Shown: positions 53,566-60,753 of the stretch, piece after piece | How positions within the stretch are numbered: position 1 is the stretch's first letter | Layout of the letters: each line of letters starts with the position of its first letter | Origin: Polaribacter sp. SA4-12 | GTDB taxonomy: Bacteria; Bacteroidota; Bacteroidia; Flavobacteriales; Flavobacteriaceae | Direction: 5' to 3' | Assembly: GCF_002163675.1 (NCBI RefSeq) | Contig: NZ_CP019334.1 | Coordinates: forward strand, 72,001 to 136,000 | Length of the DNA: 64,000 nucleotides | The notes under the pieces: generated by a model | The model's input: the letters and a program-made list of their open reading frames with translations, nothing else | Told to the model about the DNA's origin: nothing | Database searches by the model: none | Made by a program: the position numbers and the translations under genes

Positions 53566-54291
53566 TTGTTAATCTTATTTTTAGTTATTTCTGCAAATTT
53601 GAGTCTAGCTCAAGATTCAGTATTACTGAGATTAAATTATGAAAAAGGAGCAACTTATGATGTTTCTATGGAAATGTCTCAAAACATGGGGGCTGTAATG
53701 TCTATGGGTATGACTATTAATATGGACTTAAAAGTTCTAGATGTTACAGAAGATACTTATGACAGTGAAATGAAGTTTACGAACATGACTATGGACATGT
53801 TACAAGGAGGACAAGCAATTAGTTTTGATTCTTCTAAAAGCGATGATGAGTTAGATGAGGCTGGTAAAATGATGAAGGCTCAAATGGCTCCAATGTTAAA
53901 GGCGGTAATTTATGCTAAAGGAAATAATTTAGGTGAAGTTATAGAAGCTAAAGTTGAACCTAATGTTATGGGAATGGAAGATTTAGCAAATCAGTCTAGT
54001 AATGTTGTTTATCCAAAAGAAGCTATAAAAGTTGGTGGTACTTGGTCAATGTCTAAAAACCAAAAAGGAATGGTTATGGATTTTATTTACACAGTAAAAT
54101 CTATTACAAATGATAAAATAGTTTTAGATTTATCTGGTAAAGTTTCTGGTATGTCTACTGGAAGTATTTCAGGAAGTATCATTATAGAAAGAGCATCTGG
54201 AATTCCTGTAGATTCTCAAATAAATATGGATATGTTTGTTAGCGGACAAGAGATGAAAACAAAAGTAACAATGATAATGGCTAAAAAATAG
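53566..54291 (+). CDS. Small secreted protein, DUF6263-like; start uncertain
   Basis: The 241-residue protein has a signal peptide (MLILFLVISANLSLAQ) and a beta-rich body with Met-rich repeats (MEMSQNMGAVMSMGMTINMDL), VGGTWSMSKNQKGMVMDF and SGSIIIERASGIPVDSQI. It resembles DUF6263-type flavobacterial proteins of unknown role. The only conventional start is TTG at 53566, which gives a signal without positive charge. Just upstream, in frame, lies a basic stretch (NLNKKKIKK) that would be a typical n-region, but no ATG, GTG or TTG precedes it after the (AAT)7 repeat. Confidence 0.75.
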   Translation: MLILFLVISANLSLAQDSVLLRLNYEKGATYDVSMEMSQNMGAVMSMGMTINMDLKVLDVTEDTYDSEMKFTNMTMDMLQGGQAISFDSSKSDDELDEAGKMMKAQMAPMLKAVIYAKGNNLGEVIEAKVEPNVMGMEDLANQSSNVVYPKEAIKVGGTWSMSKNQKGMVMDFIYTVKSITNDKIVLDLSGKVSGMSTGSISGSIIIERASGIPVDSQINMDMFVSGQEMKTKVTMIMAKK

Positions 54292-54310
54292 TCTAGTCAT
54301 TTTAAGGAAT

Positions 54311-54343
54311 AAAAAAAGCTTCAGGTAAATCTGAAGCTTTTTT
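54311..54343 (+). terminator. Bidirectional terminator between two convergent genes
   Basis: AAAAAAGCTTCAG and CTGAAGCTTTTTT pair perfectly over 13 bp with a 6-nt loop. It serves the secreted-protein gene (plus) and the zinc peptidase gene (minus). Confidence 0.93.
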
Positions 54344-54379
54344 GTTTTTATCTATGTTGTAAATAATATCTTAAATAAA

Positions 54380-55279
54380 TTACAAAGTTCTTGCGTTAAA
54401 AGTATCTCCTTGATTAACATCACCTGTATCAAAACCTTTTTTAAACCAACGCATTCTCTGAGCAGAAGTTCCGTGTGTAAAAGAATCAGGAACAACTCTT
54501 CCTGTAGAGTTCTTTTGCAAACGATCATCACCAATTGCATGAGCAGCATTTAAAGCTTCTTCTAAATCACCATTTTCCATCATTTTATTAATTCTTTGAG
54601 AATGATGTGCCCAAACACCAGCATAAAAATCTGCTTGTAATTCTAACATTACAGAATATTTATTGTATTGTGTTTGACTCACTTTACCACGCATAGATTG
54701 TACTTTTCTATTAACACCTGTAATATTCTGAATATGATGCCCAACTTCATGTGCAATTACATAGGCTTGTGCAAAATCTCCAGGAGCATTCAATTTTCTT
54801 TCCATTTCTTGAAAAAAGCTTAAATCGATGTATAATTTTTCATCACCTGGACAGTAAAAAGGACCTGTTGAACTTGATGCACTTCCACAAGCAGAATTTA
54901 CAGATCCAGTGAAAATAACCAACGTTGGTTCTCTATAATTTGGTATTATTTGATTCCAAATATCTTCTGTATCCGCTAAAATTGTGGCGCTAAAATCTGC
55001 TAATTCATTTTCTTTTGCAGTTCCTTTATAAGTAGTAGTAGATTGTATTTGGTTATTTGTATTACCTGTTAAAAAATTTAATGGATTGTTACCTGTAAAA
55101 TACATTACACCCAAAATAACGGCTACAATAATTAACCCTTTTTTTGAAGTGACTAATTTTAATAAAAGACCAATTATCATCGGACTTAAACCTCCTAAAC
55201 CACTACCAGAATTACTACTTGAAGAAGCGCCTCTTCTATCATCTACATTAGCGCTTTTTCTTCTTCCTTTCCATTTCAT
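54380..55279 (-). CDS. Neutral zinc metallopeptidase (YpfJ-like)
   Basis: The 299-residue protein begins MKWKGRRKSANVDDRRG, typical of the YpfJ group, has one membrane helix near residues 48-63 and a zinc-binding VIAHEVGHHIQNITGV (HExxH, about 174-189). The preceding GPFYCPGDEKLYIDLSFF and following LELQADFYAGVWAHHS (second metal ligand region) complete the family signature. The substrate is unknown. It lies convergent to the secreted-protein gene and 115 bp downstream of the DsbA-like gene. Confidence 0.93.
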   Translation of the reverse strand: MKWKGRRKSANVDDRRGASSSSNSGSGLGGLSPMIIGLLLKLVTSKKGLIIVAVILGVMYFTGNNPLNFLTGNTNNQIQSTTTYKGTAKENELADFSATILADTEDIWNQIIPNYREPTLVIFTGSVNSACGSASSSTGPFYCPGDEKLYIDLSFFQEMERKLNAPGDFAQAYVIAHEVGHHIQNITGVNRKVQSMRGKVSQTQYNKYSVMLELQADFYAGVWAHHSQRINKMMENGDLEEALNAAHAIGDDRLQKNSTGRVVPDSFTHGTSAQRMRWFKKGFDTGDVNQGDTFNARTL

Positions 55280-55394
55280 AAACTTATATTTTAAAAATCT
55301 AAATCTACTACTTATTTTTTAGTTGATAAAATTCAATTTTAATGATATATAAAACAGTTTCAATTTTTAAGATTTGTAAAAAATTTCAAACCTA

Positions 55395-56042
55395 TTAAGA
55401 AGCTTTAATTATTTCACTTAATACCTGTTTAAAAGTATCCACCGGTTGTGCTCCTGTAACTGCACTTTGTCTATTAAATACAATTGTTGGTACAGAACTA
55501 ACACCTAAATTTTGCCAATACTTTTCTTTACTTTTAATTTCAAAACGAGCTTCTTCATTATCTAACTTAGCTAAACCTTCTTCTGTATTTAAACCAACAT
55601 CTAATAAAGCTTGTTTTAAAATATCTCTTTTAGACACATCTTTACGATCACTAAAAAATGCTTTTGTTAATGTCATTTTTAATTCGGTTTGTTTACCGAA
55701 ATCTTTGGCATATTCTAATAAAACATGAGCATCAAAAGTATTTACCATTCGCATTTCATCAAAATAGTCGAATTTGAAACCTAATTCTGCTCCAGCCTCT
55801 GTCATATTTTGTTTCGATGCCTTTTGCTGTTCAGGAGTAGAACCATACTTTTCAGTAATATGTTCATTTACATTCTGACCTTCTGCTGGCATATTTGGAT
55901 TCAACTCAAAAGGTTGCCATTCAATTTCTACTTGATCTTCAATTCCAAGTTCTGAAATTGCTTTTTCTAAACGTTTGTATCCAATGGTACACCAAGGACA
56001 AACTACATCAGAAACGATATCTATTTTTAATTTTTTTTTCAT
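55395..56042 (-). CDS. FrnE/DsbA-family oxidoreductase
   Basis: The 215-residue cytoplasmic protein (no signal peptide) belongs to the DsbA-like FrnE group. The redox motif VVCPWCTIGYKRLE (about 13-26) has the CPWC active site, and SSVPTIVFNRQSAVTGAQP near residue 182 supplies the cis-Pro. FrnE-like proteins respond to oxidative stress in other bacteria. It follows the HAD gene after 15 bp and is part of the TetR-headed group. Confidence 0.9.
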   Translation of the reverse strand: MKKKLKIDIVSDVVCPWCTIGYKRLEKAISELGIEDQVEIEWQPFELNPNMPAEGQNVNEHITEKYGSTPEQQKASKQNMTEAGAELGFKFDYFDEMRMVNTFDAHVLLEYAKDFGKQTELKMTLTKAFFSDRKDVSKRDILKQALLDVGLNTEEGLAKLDNEEARFEIKSKEKYWQNLGVSSVPTIVFNRQSAVTGAQPVDTFKQVLSEIIKAS

Positions 56043-56057
56043 TTTATTTTTTAATTA

Positions 56058-56747
56058 CTATTTATAAGAAACAAGAATATCAGCAGCTTTTTTTAAGTTT
56101 GATACTTCAATTTCGGTTTTTGGAGCTAAAGGAAAAGTTTGTTGTCCAGGTCTACTTATAAAAGCAGCTCTCCATCCAGCCCAAAGCGCACCTGCAACAT
56201 CCCAACCATGTGCTGCAATTATCATACACTCTTCAGGTTTTACGTCTAATTCGTTTGCTGCCCAATTATATGTATCTGTAAAAGGTTTAAACTTGGCAAC
56301 AGTTTCAATGCTAAGTCTTTCATCAAAATAACTATTTAAACCAGCGCTTTCAAATTGTTTTGTAACACCTTCTTTTGATGAATTTGTTAATGCTACCAAT
56401 TTATAACCAGCCTGCTTTAATTGTGTTAAGGCATCTTTTACTTCTGGATGAGCTGGTAAACCACGTAAACCTGATAGAATAATTTTACGAGCTTCTTCCT
56501 CAGAGATTATAATGTTATTATTTGCTGCGACCATTTGTAAAGCTGCTGCACCAATATGTCCAAAAGGTTCATAGCGTCCACTTGCTGAAACAACTAAAGA
56601 ATATTGTAACATCGTAGTAAACCATAAAGGCAACAAGTCTTCATTTCCACCTAAGGCATCTCCAACTTTCTTTTTCATTTTAGCAAGGTCTAAAAGCGTC
56701 TCATTAACATCAAAAAATAATACTTTGGGTCTGATTTTAGTTTCCAT
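56058..56747 (-). CDS. Haloacid dehalogenase, type II-like HAD hydrolase
   Basis: The 229-residue HAD protein has the nucleophile motif LFFDVNETLLDL (Asp about 14), the second motif VALTNSSKEG (about 119) and the third in CMIAAHGWDVAGALWAGWRAAFISRPG (about 174-200). In true type II dehalogenases the aspartate displaces chloride from L-2-haloacids. The substrate cannot be inferred from the sequence. The gap to the AhpD-like gene contains a hairpin, so a partial terminator or processing site is possible. Confidence 0.9.
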   Translation of the reverse strand: METKIRPKVLFFDVNETLLDLAKMKKKVGDALGGNEDLLPLWFTTMLQYSLVVSASGRYEPFGHIGAAALQMVAANNNIIISEEEARKIILSGLRGLPAHPEVKDALTQLKQAGYKLVALTNSSKEGVTKQFESAGLNSYFDERLSIETVAKFKPFTDTYNWAANELDVKPEECMIIAAHGWDVAGALWAGWRAAFISRPGQQTFPLAPKTEIEVSNLKKAADILVSYK

Positions 56748-56771
56748 TTAGAATTGGTTTTTTATTTTAAT

Positions 56772-56799
56772 AAACCTTCCACATTAAGTGGGAAGGTTT
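56772..56799 (-). terminator. Hairpin between the AhpD-like and HAD genes
   Basis: AAACCTTCC and GGAAGGTTT pair perfectly over 9 bp with a 10-nt loop. Only a weak T run follows on the minus strand, so it may attenuate rather than fully terminate. Confidence 0.55.
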
Positions 56800-56834
56800 A
56801 ATGCTATTAATGTGTAGTTAAAAGTACTACATTC

Positions 56835-57383
56835 TTATTTTTTCCAAGCAAAAGGTTGGAAAGGTGCATCTACTGCAGTATTTGCAATGTGATTTGTATA
56901 ATTGCTAATTACTTTTTGAGACAATCCTAAGATGATTTCTAATACTTGTTGCTCACCATATCCAACAGCATAAAAAGCTGTTAATTCTTCTTGAGACACA
57001 TGTCCACGATTACGAGTAATTGCCAATGTTAATGTACGTAAAGCTTCTAGTTTAGCATCTTCAAGAGGTGTTTCATTTCTTAACGCTTCTGTAATACTTT
57101 GTTCAACTTTCATCATGTTTGCTATCGCAGTATGTGCAGGAACGCAATAATGGCATTTGTGTTCTACATTAATAGTTTGCCATACAACAGTTAATTCTTC
57201 TTTATTAAAAGATGTTTCTGTAAATAATTTATGGATAGTTTGGTAAGCTTCTAAAATGCCAGGAGCTCCTGCTAATACACCATGTAATCCAGGTATCATT
57301 CCGTTAGCTTTTAATGATTGTTTTAATAATGCTTTGCTTCCTTCTGGAGCAGTTTCGATGTTGTGAACTTTTAAAGTTGTCAT
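56835..57383 (-). CDS. Carboxymuconolactone decarboxylase / AhpD-like protein
   Basis: The 182-residue protein has the AhpD-type thiol site VEHKCHYCVPAHTAIANMM (about 73-91), with CxxC and the nearby His. AhpD-like proteins use these cysteines in peroxide defence as adapters to peroxiredoxins. It lies 68 bp after the TetR gene. A palindrome (57415-57430) lies in that gap, so this gene is the likely main target of the TetR protein. Confidence 0.9.
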   Translation of the reverse strand: MTTLKVHNIETAPEGSKALLKQSLKANGMIPGLHGVLAGAPGILEAYQTIHKLFTETSFNKEELTVVWQTINVEHKCHYCVPAHTAIANMMKVEQSITEALRNETPLEDAKLEALRTLTLAITRNRGHVSQEELTAFYAVGYGEQQVLEIILGLSQKVISNYTNHIANTAVDAPFQPFAWKK

Positions 57384-57414
57384 AATTTCTATTTTTAATT
57401 TGTTATTTTTTTAT

Positions 57415-57430
57415 CTAAACAATCGTTTAG
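57415..57430. promoter_or_regulatory. Putative TetR operator 1
   Basis: CTAAACAATCGTTTAG is a palindrome with 6-bp arms (CTAAAC / GTTTAG). It lies between tetR and the AhpD-like gene. Its counterpart at 58038-58053 (CTAAACAATCGGTTAG) matches at 15 of 16 positions. Confidence 0.7.
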
Positions 57431-57451
57431 TTATTGTGTAAAAAAAAGGCT

Positions 57452-58015
57452 TTAAATATTTTTGAATGTCATTTCTATATAATCTTCAATTTCTTTTTTG
57501 TTATTAACTCTAGTAGCAGCAGCTAAACCATGTTTTGCTAAGACTAAAAAGTTAGCTTCTTTTAATATTGTTTCTTCATCTTTTGAAGAATCCATTTTTA
57601 ATTTTTCAATGAATAAATTTTTAAGATTATCCATAAAAGATGTCATCTGGTTATTTATCAATTCATCTTCACTTTCTGAAAATTCATTGTAGGTATTTGT
57701 TACCAAACAACCTTTTTCATTTCCTTTTTGATGGCAAACAGCAACAGAGTCGTAAAAGAATTGTTTGATATCTTCAACGCCATTTTTTGCGTTTTTAAAA
57801 TTATCAAACATAGCTTTTGTTTTTGCTTTGTAACTTTTTAAGCTTTCTATAAATACACCATGTTTATTACCGAAACTAGAATAAATAGAAAACTTATTGA
57901 TGCCCATTTCTTTTTCAAGCATCTGCATAGAAGTATTTTCATAGCCGTTTTTCCAAAACAAATGCATTGCTTTATCAATAACCTCTTCTTCTATGTATTG
58001 TTTCTTTCTTGCCAT
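57452..58015 (-). CDS. TetR family transcriptional regulator
   Basis: The 187-residue protein has an N-terminal HTH (about 10-50: EEVIDKAMHLFWKNGYENTSMQMLEKEMGINKFSIYSSFGNKHGVF) and a C-terminal ligand-binding helical domain with a Cys-containing GCLVTNTYNEF (about 102). It probably represses itself and the AhpD-HAD-FrnE group, since matching palindromes precede tetR and the AhpD-like gene. The effector is unknown; redox stress or a halogenated compound would fit the neighbours. Confidence 0.93.
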   Translation of the reverse strand: MARKKQYIEEEVIDKAMHLFWKNGYENTSMQMLEKEMGINKFSIYSSFGNKHGVFIESLKSYKAKTKAMFDNFKNAKNGVEDIKQFFYDSVAVCHQKGNEKGCLVTNTYNEFSESEDELINNQMTSFMDNLKNLFIEKLKMDSSKDEETILKEANFLVLAKHGLAAATRVNNKKEIEDYIEMTFKNI

Positions 58016-58032
58016 TATTTCTAATTACAGTA

Positions 58033-58053
58033 CAAAACTAAACAATCGGTTAG
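58033..58053 (-). promoter_or_regulatory. tetR promoter overlapping putative operator 2
   Basis: On the minus strand the operator CTAACCGATTGTTTAG runs directly into TTTTG, so its last bases form part of a perfect -7 element (TAGTTTTG, 58033-58040). A repressor bound here would block the promoter, which supports autoregulation. Confidence 0.65.
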
Positions 58054-58116
58054 TAATAAAAAAATGTTTTTTGCTTTTATTTTTAAATTTGAATGTTTTT
58101 TGATCAAAACTATTAA

Positions 58117-58147
58117 AAAAACCTCTCTGAATTAACAGAGAAGTTTT
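58117..58147 (-). terminator. Terminator after the transglutaminase-like gene
   Basis: AAAACCTCTCTG and CAGAGAAGTTTT pair with one mismatch. It lies 25 bp from the stop codon and has a T run on the minus strand. Confidence 0.8.
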
Positions 58148-58171
58148 CGTTTTAACAACTATAATAGACGA

Positions 58172-59191
58172 TTAAATCTTGTTTTTCACTTCAATAGATT
58201 GGCTCGAAATAATTTCATTTTTGTAATATAAATGAATATCATACAACCCTTTTCTATTGAAATTGCAACTTATGTTAAAAGTATTTCTCTCTTTTGAAAT
58301 TTGTGTTACTCTCGTTTTAATTGCTGATGATTGTTCGTCAACTCTTAATTCAATTTTATCTAATGCTAAAGGCTCTAAAAAATTATAATGAAAATTAACT
58401 GTTTCGTTTTTTGAAATTTCGGTATTCATTTTTGATGATGAATCATGATATATTTTTTGCTTAATAGCTGCTCCATACATTAAAGGAGTATTTAAAAAAC
58501 GTGTTACTTTACTTAGTTCAGGGTTTAATAAAGTCCATTTTTTTTCTAAAGGATAATTATGTTGAATAAATATTTTTGGGTCTGTTAGAAAATAACCATC
58601 ATTATAATCAAAAATAAATGTATCCAGACTTAAATCTGTATAACCGCTAGACAAAGTTGCATCTGCTAAATACCATTTGTTATTCAATTTTACAGCGTTC
58701 CAAGAATGATTAGGAAGAGATAATTCTGCAATATTTGCAAATGTATTTCTATGATAACCATCAATTATTCTACATTCTATATTTGCAATTTCTGACATTG
58801 TTTTTAATAGATAAGCATAACCTGTGCACATTGTTTTTTTATTCTTCAGTAATTTTTTAAATACCTTTTTAGAATACTCTTTATTCCAATCTAAAAAAGA
58901 AATAGAATCATTTTTAAACTTATCACGATTTTTACTCACCTTTCTATGCATATAATAATCCCCCTTTATATTTTGACAAATCCAAGTATATATAGCTCTA
59001 AATTTTTCGACATCTGTATCTAATTTTGATGTTAAATTATAAGTTAACAAAGGAAGATTATATAAATTTTCACCTTTTAATAACTTTGCAGTATTATCAG
59101 ATTTTTCAAAATTTAAATTTTTAAAATCTGATTTTTGAGCAGTTATTTGAAGAGAAAAAACAATAAATAGAAAGCATAGAAAGTATTTCAT
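58172..59191 (-). CDS. Transglutaminase-like domain protein, secreted
   Basis: The 339-residue protein has a signal peptide (residues 1-18, ending ITAQ) and a transglutaminase/papain-like core with the catalytic Cys in KTMCTGYAYLLKTMSEIA (about 118-135), His in LPNHSWNAVKLNNKWYLADAT (about 160-180) and Asp in the same segment. A C-terminal beta domain ends the protein. It probably acts as a periplasmic peptidase or crosslinker with unknown substrate. It lies 15 bp after the CarboxypepD_reg-like gene and is likely co-transcribed with it. Confidence 0.87.
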   Translation of the reverse strand: MKYFLCFLFIVFSLQITAQKSDFKNLNFEKSDNTAKLLKGENLYNLPLLTYNLTSKLDTDVEKFRAIYTWICQNIKGDYYMHRKVSKNRDKFKNDSISFLDWNKEYSKKVFKKLLKNKKTMCTGYAYLLKTMSEIANIECRIIDGYHRNTFANIAELSLPNHSWNAVKLNNKWYLADATLSSGYTDLSLDTFIFDYNDGYFLTDPKIFIQHNYPLEKKWTLLNPELSKVTRFLNTPLMYGAAIKQKIYHDSSSKMNTEISKNETVNFHYNFLEPLALDKIELRVDEQSSAIKTRVTQISKERNTFNISCNFNRKGLYDIHLYYKNEIISSQSIEVKNKI

Positions 59192-59206
59192 AAACTGAAT
59201 ATTTAA

Positions 59207-59860
59207 TTATGATTTCTTCTTAGAATTATAAACTTTTCTTACATCTACAGCGCCCATTAGAATGCATGATTCTAATTCGAATTTTATATCTAATGTTACA
59301 TTTTGATCAGCGTTTTTAGAATCTATTGTTACTTTTTTAGTTTCAAAACCTAAGTAAGAAAATATTAATACATCACCTTTTTTTAATGTTTTTGGAAAAC
59401 TGAAATTTCCATCGAAATCTGTTTCTGTACCTATGTTTGTTCCTTGTAAAAGAATACTTACACCTGGTAAAGGAGTAGAAACTTCAGATACGGTTCCCTT
59501 AACAGTAATTGCATTATTTACTTGTTTAATTTCTTTTTTAATAGGTTTTTGTTGGGCTTGTAAAGTACCAAGTATAAAAAAAGATAGACAAGCTAAACCA
59601 ATGCCGCCAAAGAAACTTAATTTCCTTTTTGGTTGCTTCTTTTGAGAAAGTGTTTCAAATTGATTTTTGTTGAATTTTCCACAAGTTTTATTATTAGTAT
59701 TTATTTTAAAATAGCTAATAATTTCATTTGATGTCATTTTAGAAAAATCAATAACTTCTTTTTCACAAGAATTACAAAAGCCACCTTTTTCTGTTTGTTG
59801 AAAAGAATTAAAATTTTCTGAACATGGTTGTTTAATTTCTAAATTAATTTCATTTTTCAT
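59207..59860 (-). CDS. Membrane protein with Cys-rich N-terminus and CarboxypepD_reg-like domain
   Basis: The 217-residue protein starts with a cytoplasmic segment (1-78) that has the Bacteroidetes pattern CSENFNSF...FCNSCEKEVIDFSKMTSNEI, followed by one membrane helix (about 84-102), and an outside CarboxypepD_reg-like beta domain (about 118-195: VKGTVSEVSTPLPGVSILLQ and GTETDFDGNFSF). The Cys pair could bind zinc. Proteins of this type anchor regulatory or receptor modules, but the role is unknown. It is upstream of the transglutaminase-like gene. Confidence 0.8.
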   Translation of the reverse strand: MKNEINLEIKQPCSENFNSFQQTEKGGFCNSCEKEVIDFSKMTSNEIISYFKINTNNKTCGKFNKNQFETLSQKKQPKRKLSFFGGIGLACLSFFILGTLQAQQKPIKKEIKQVNNAITVKGTVSEVSTPLPGVSILLQGTNIGTETDFDGNFSFPKTLKKGDVLIFSYLGFETKKVTIDSKNADQNVTLDIKFELESCILMGAVDVRKVYNSKKKS

Positions 59861-59979
59861 AATATGTATTTTAATAGTTATACATCAAACTTAGACAGTA
59901 ATTATGGTTTTTAAAACCGGCATTTAGTAAAGTGGTCTGTTTTGTAAGTGAAGTTGTGTTTTTAATTAGTTTGTATTAA

Positions 59980-60009
59980 AAAATTTCTCTGTTTTCACAA
60001 AGAGATTTT
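59980..60009 (-). terminator. Terminator-like hairpin after the small ORF at 60037
   Basis: TCTCT and AGAGA arms with flanking A and T runs. Its 19-nt core, TCTCTGTTTTCACAAAGAG, is identical to the core of the htpG terminator (60707-60725). Confidence 0.65.
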
Positions 60010-60036
60010 GTTTATAAGATCAAATAAGTGAATCTT

Positions 60037-60219
60037 TCAATCCCTTTTATCTTGTTGTTCTATGTGATATTGATTATCAAATATGGATTTATCTTCGTCA
60101 TTTAATGAGTTAGACATACCTAACATTAACGCTGTAATTATTGACATAAGCTTCAATTTTAGCCAATATAATGAGCGTCTAGATGTTTCTAAACGTGTAG
60201 TTTTTTTATTTTTATACAT
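60037..60219 (-). CDS. Small hypothetical protein, 60 residues
   Basis: A short basic N-terminus (MYKNKKTTRLETSRRSLYWLKLK) leads into MSIITALMLGMSNSLNDEDKSIFDN and a charged end QHIEQQDKRD-like. The composition (SLNDEDKSIFDNQ) looks coding rather than random. A terminator-like hairpin follows 27 bp after the stop. The start could also be the internal Met of MSIITALML. I recognise no family. Confidence 0.45.
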   Translation of the reverse strand: MYKNKKTTRLETSRRSLYWLKLKLMSIITALMLGMSNSLNDEDKSIFDNQYHIEQQDKRD

Positions 60220-60297
60220 GTGAATACGGATAAATGATGAGACATTATTTTTATCATTTATTGCTTGTCAGCATTTGCAAAGAGTAGGAGATAAGCT

Positions 60298-60663
60298 CTA
60301 TGCTGTGTATAAAATATAAATTGAATTACTAGCAGTAATTTTATTGATTAAGAAAGTATGTTGATTATTCAGTAAAGCAATTTTTTGATACAAGTGCTTT
60401 TGTAGTTTTATGGTAAGCTGAGTTTGTTTTTGAAAAGTATTTTTTAGATGAATACTTGAAAAAAGAAAAGCAAGAAAATAATGATTAGATACTAAAACGT
60501 TCTTAAAAGTAATCTGTTTTGTACGCTTAGAGTTTATCCTCTTAACTTTAATTATTTTAGAAGATTGGTAATAATTAGAAGTACTTTCTAGAGCATAAAC
60601 AGTAGATTCTGCAACCGAAAGGAAGAATACCAGTAGAAAAACAAAAAGATGTTTTAGTTGCAT
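60298..60663 (-). CDS. Small hypothetical secreted protein, 121 residues
   Basis: A signal peptide-like start (MQLKHLFVFLLVFFLSVAES) is followed by a Lys-, Gln- and Ser-rich body without any recognised domain (about 25-121) and only one further hydrophobic patch. The composition is compatible with a real gene. It sits between the htpG terminator and the 60-residue ORF and has no neighbour that explains it. Confidence 0.45.
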   Translation of the reverse strand: MQLKHLFVFLLVFFLSVAESTVYALESTSNYYQSSKIIKVKRINSKRTKQITFKNVLVSNHYFLAFLFSSIHLKNTFQKQTQLTIKLQKHLYQKIALLNNQHTFLINKITASNSIYILYTA

Positions 60664-60700
60664 TGTAAATCTGTTTATAAATGAATTGTATTTTTAAAAT

Positions 60701-60730
60701 AAAACCTCTCTGTTTTCACAAAGAGGTTTT
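60701..60730 (-). terminator. Terminator after htpG
   Basis: AAAACCTCT and AGAGGTTTT pair perfectly over 9 bp, with a T run on the minus strand. The loop region shares 19 nt with the hairpin at 59980. Confidence 0.9.
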
Positions 60731-60753
60731 AATACTTAATGCAACTGTGTTGC

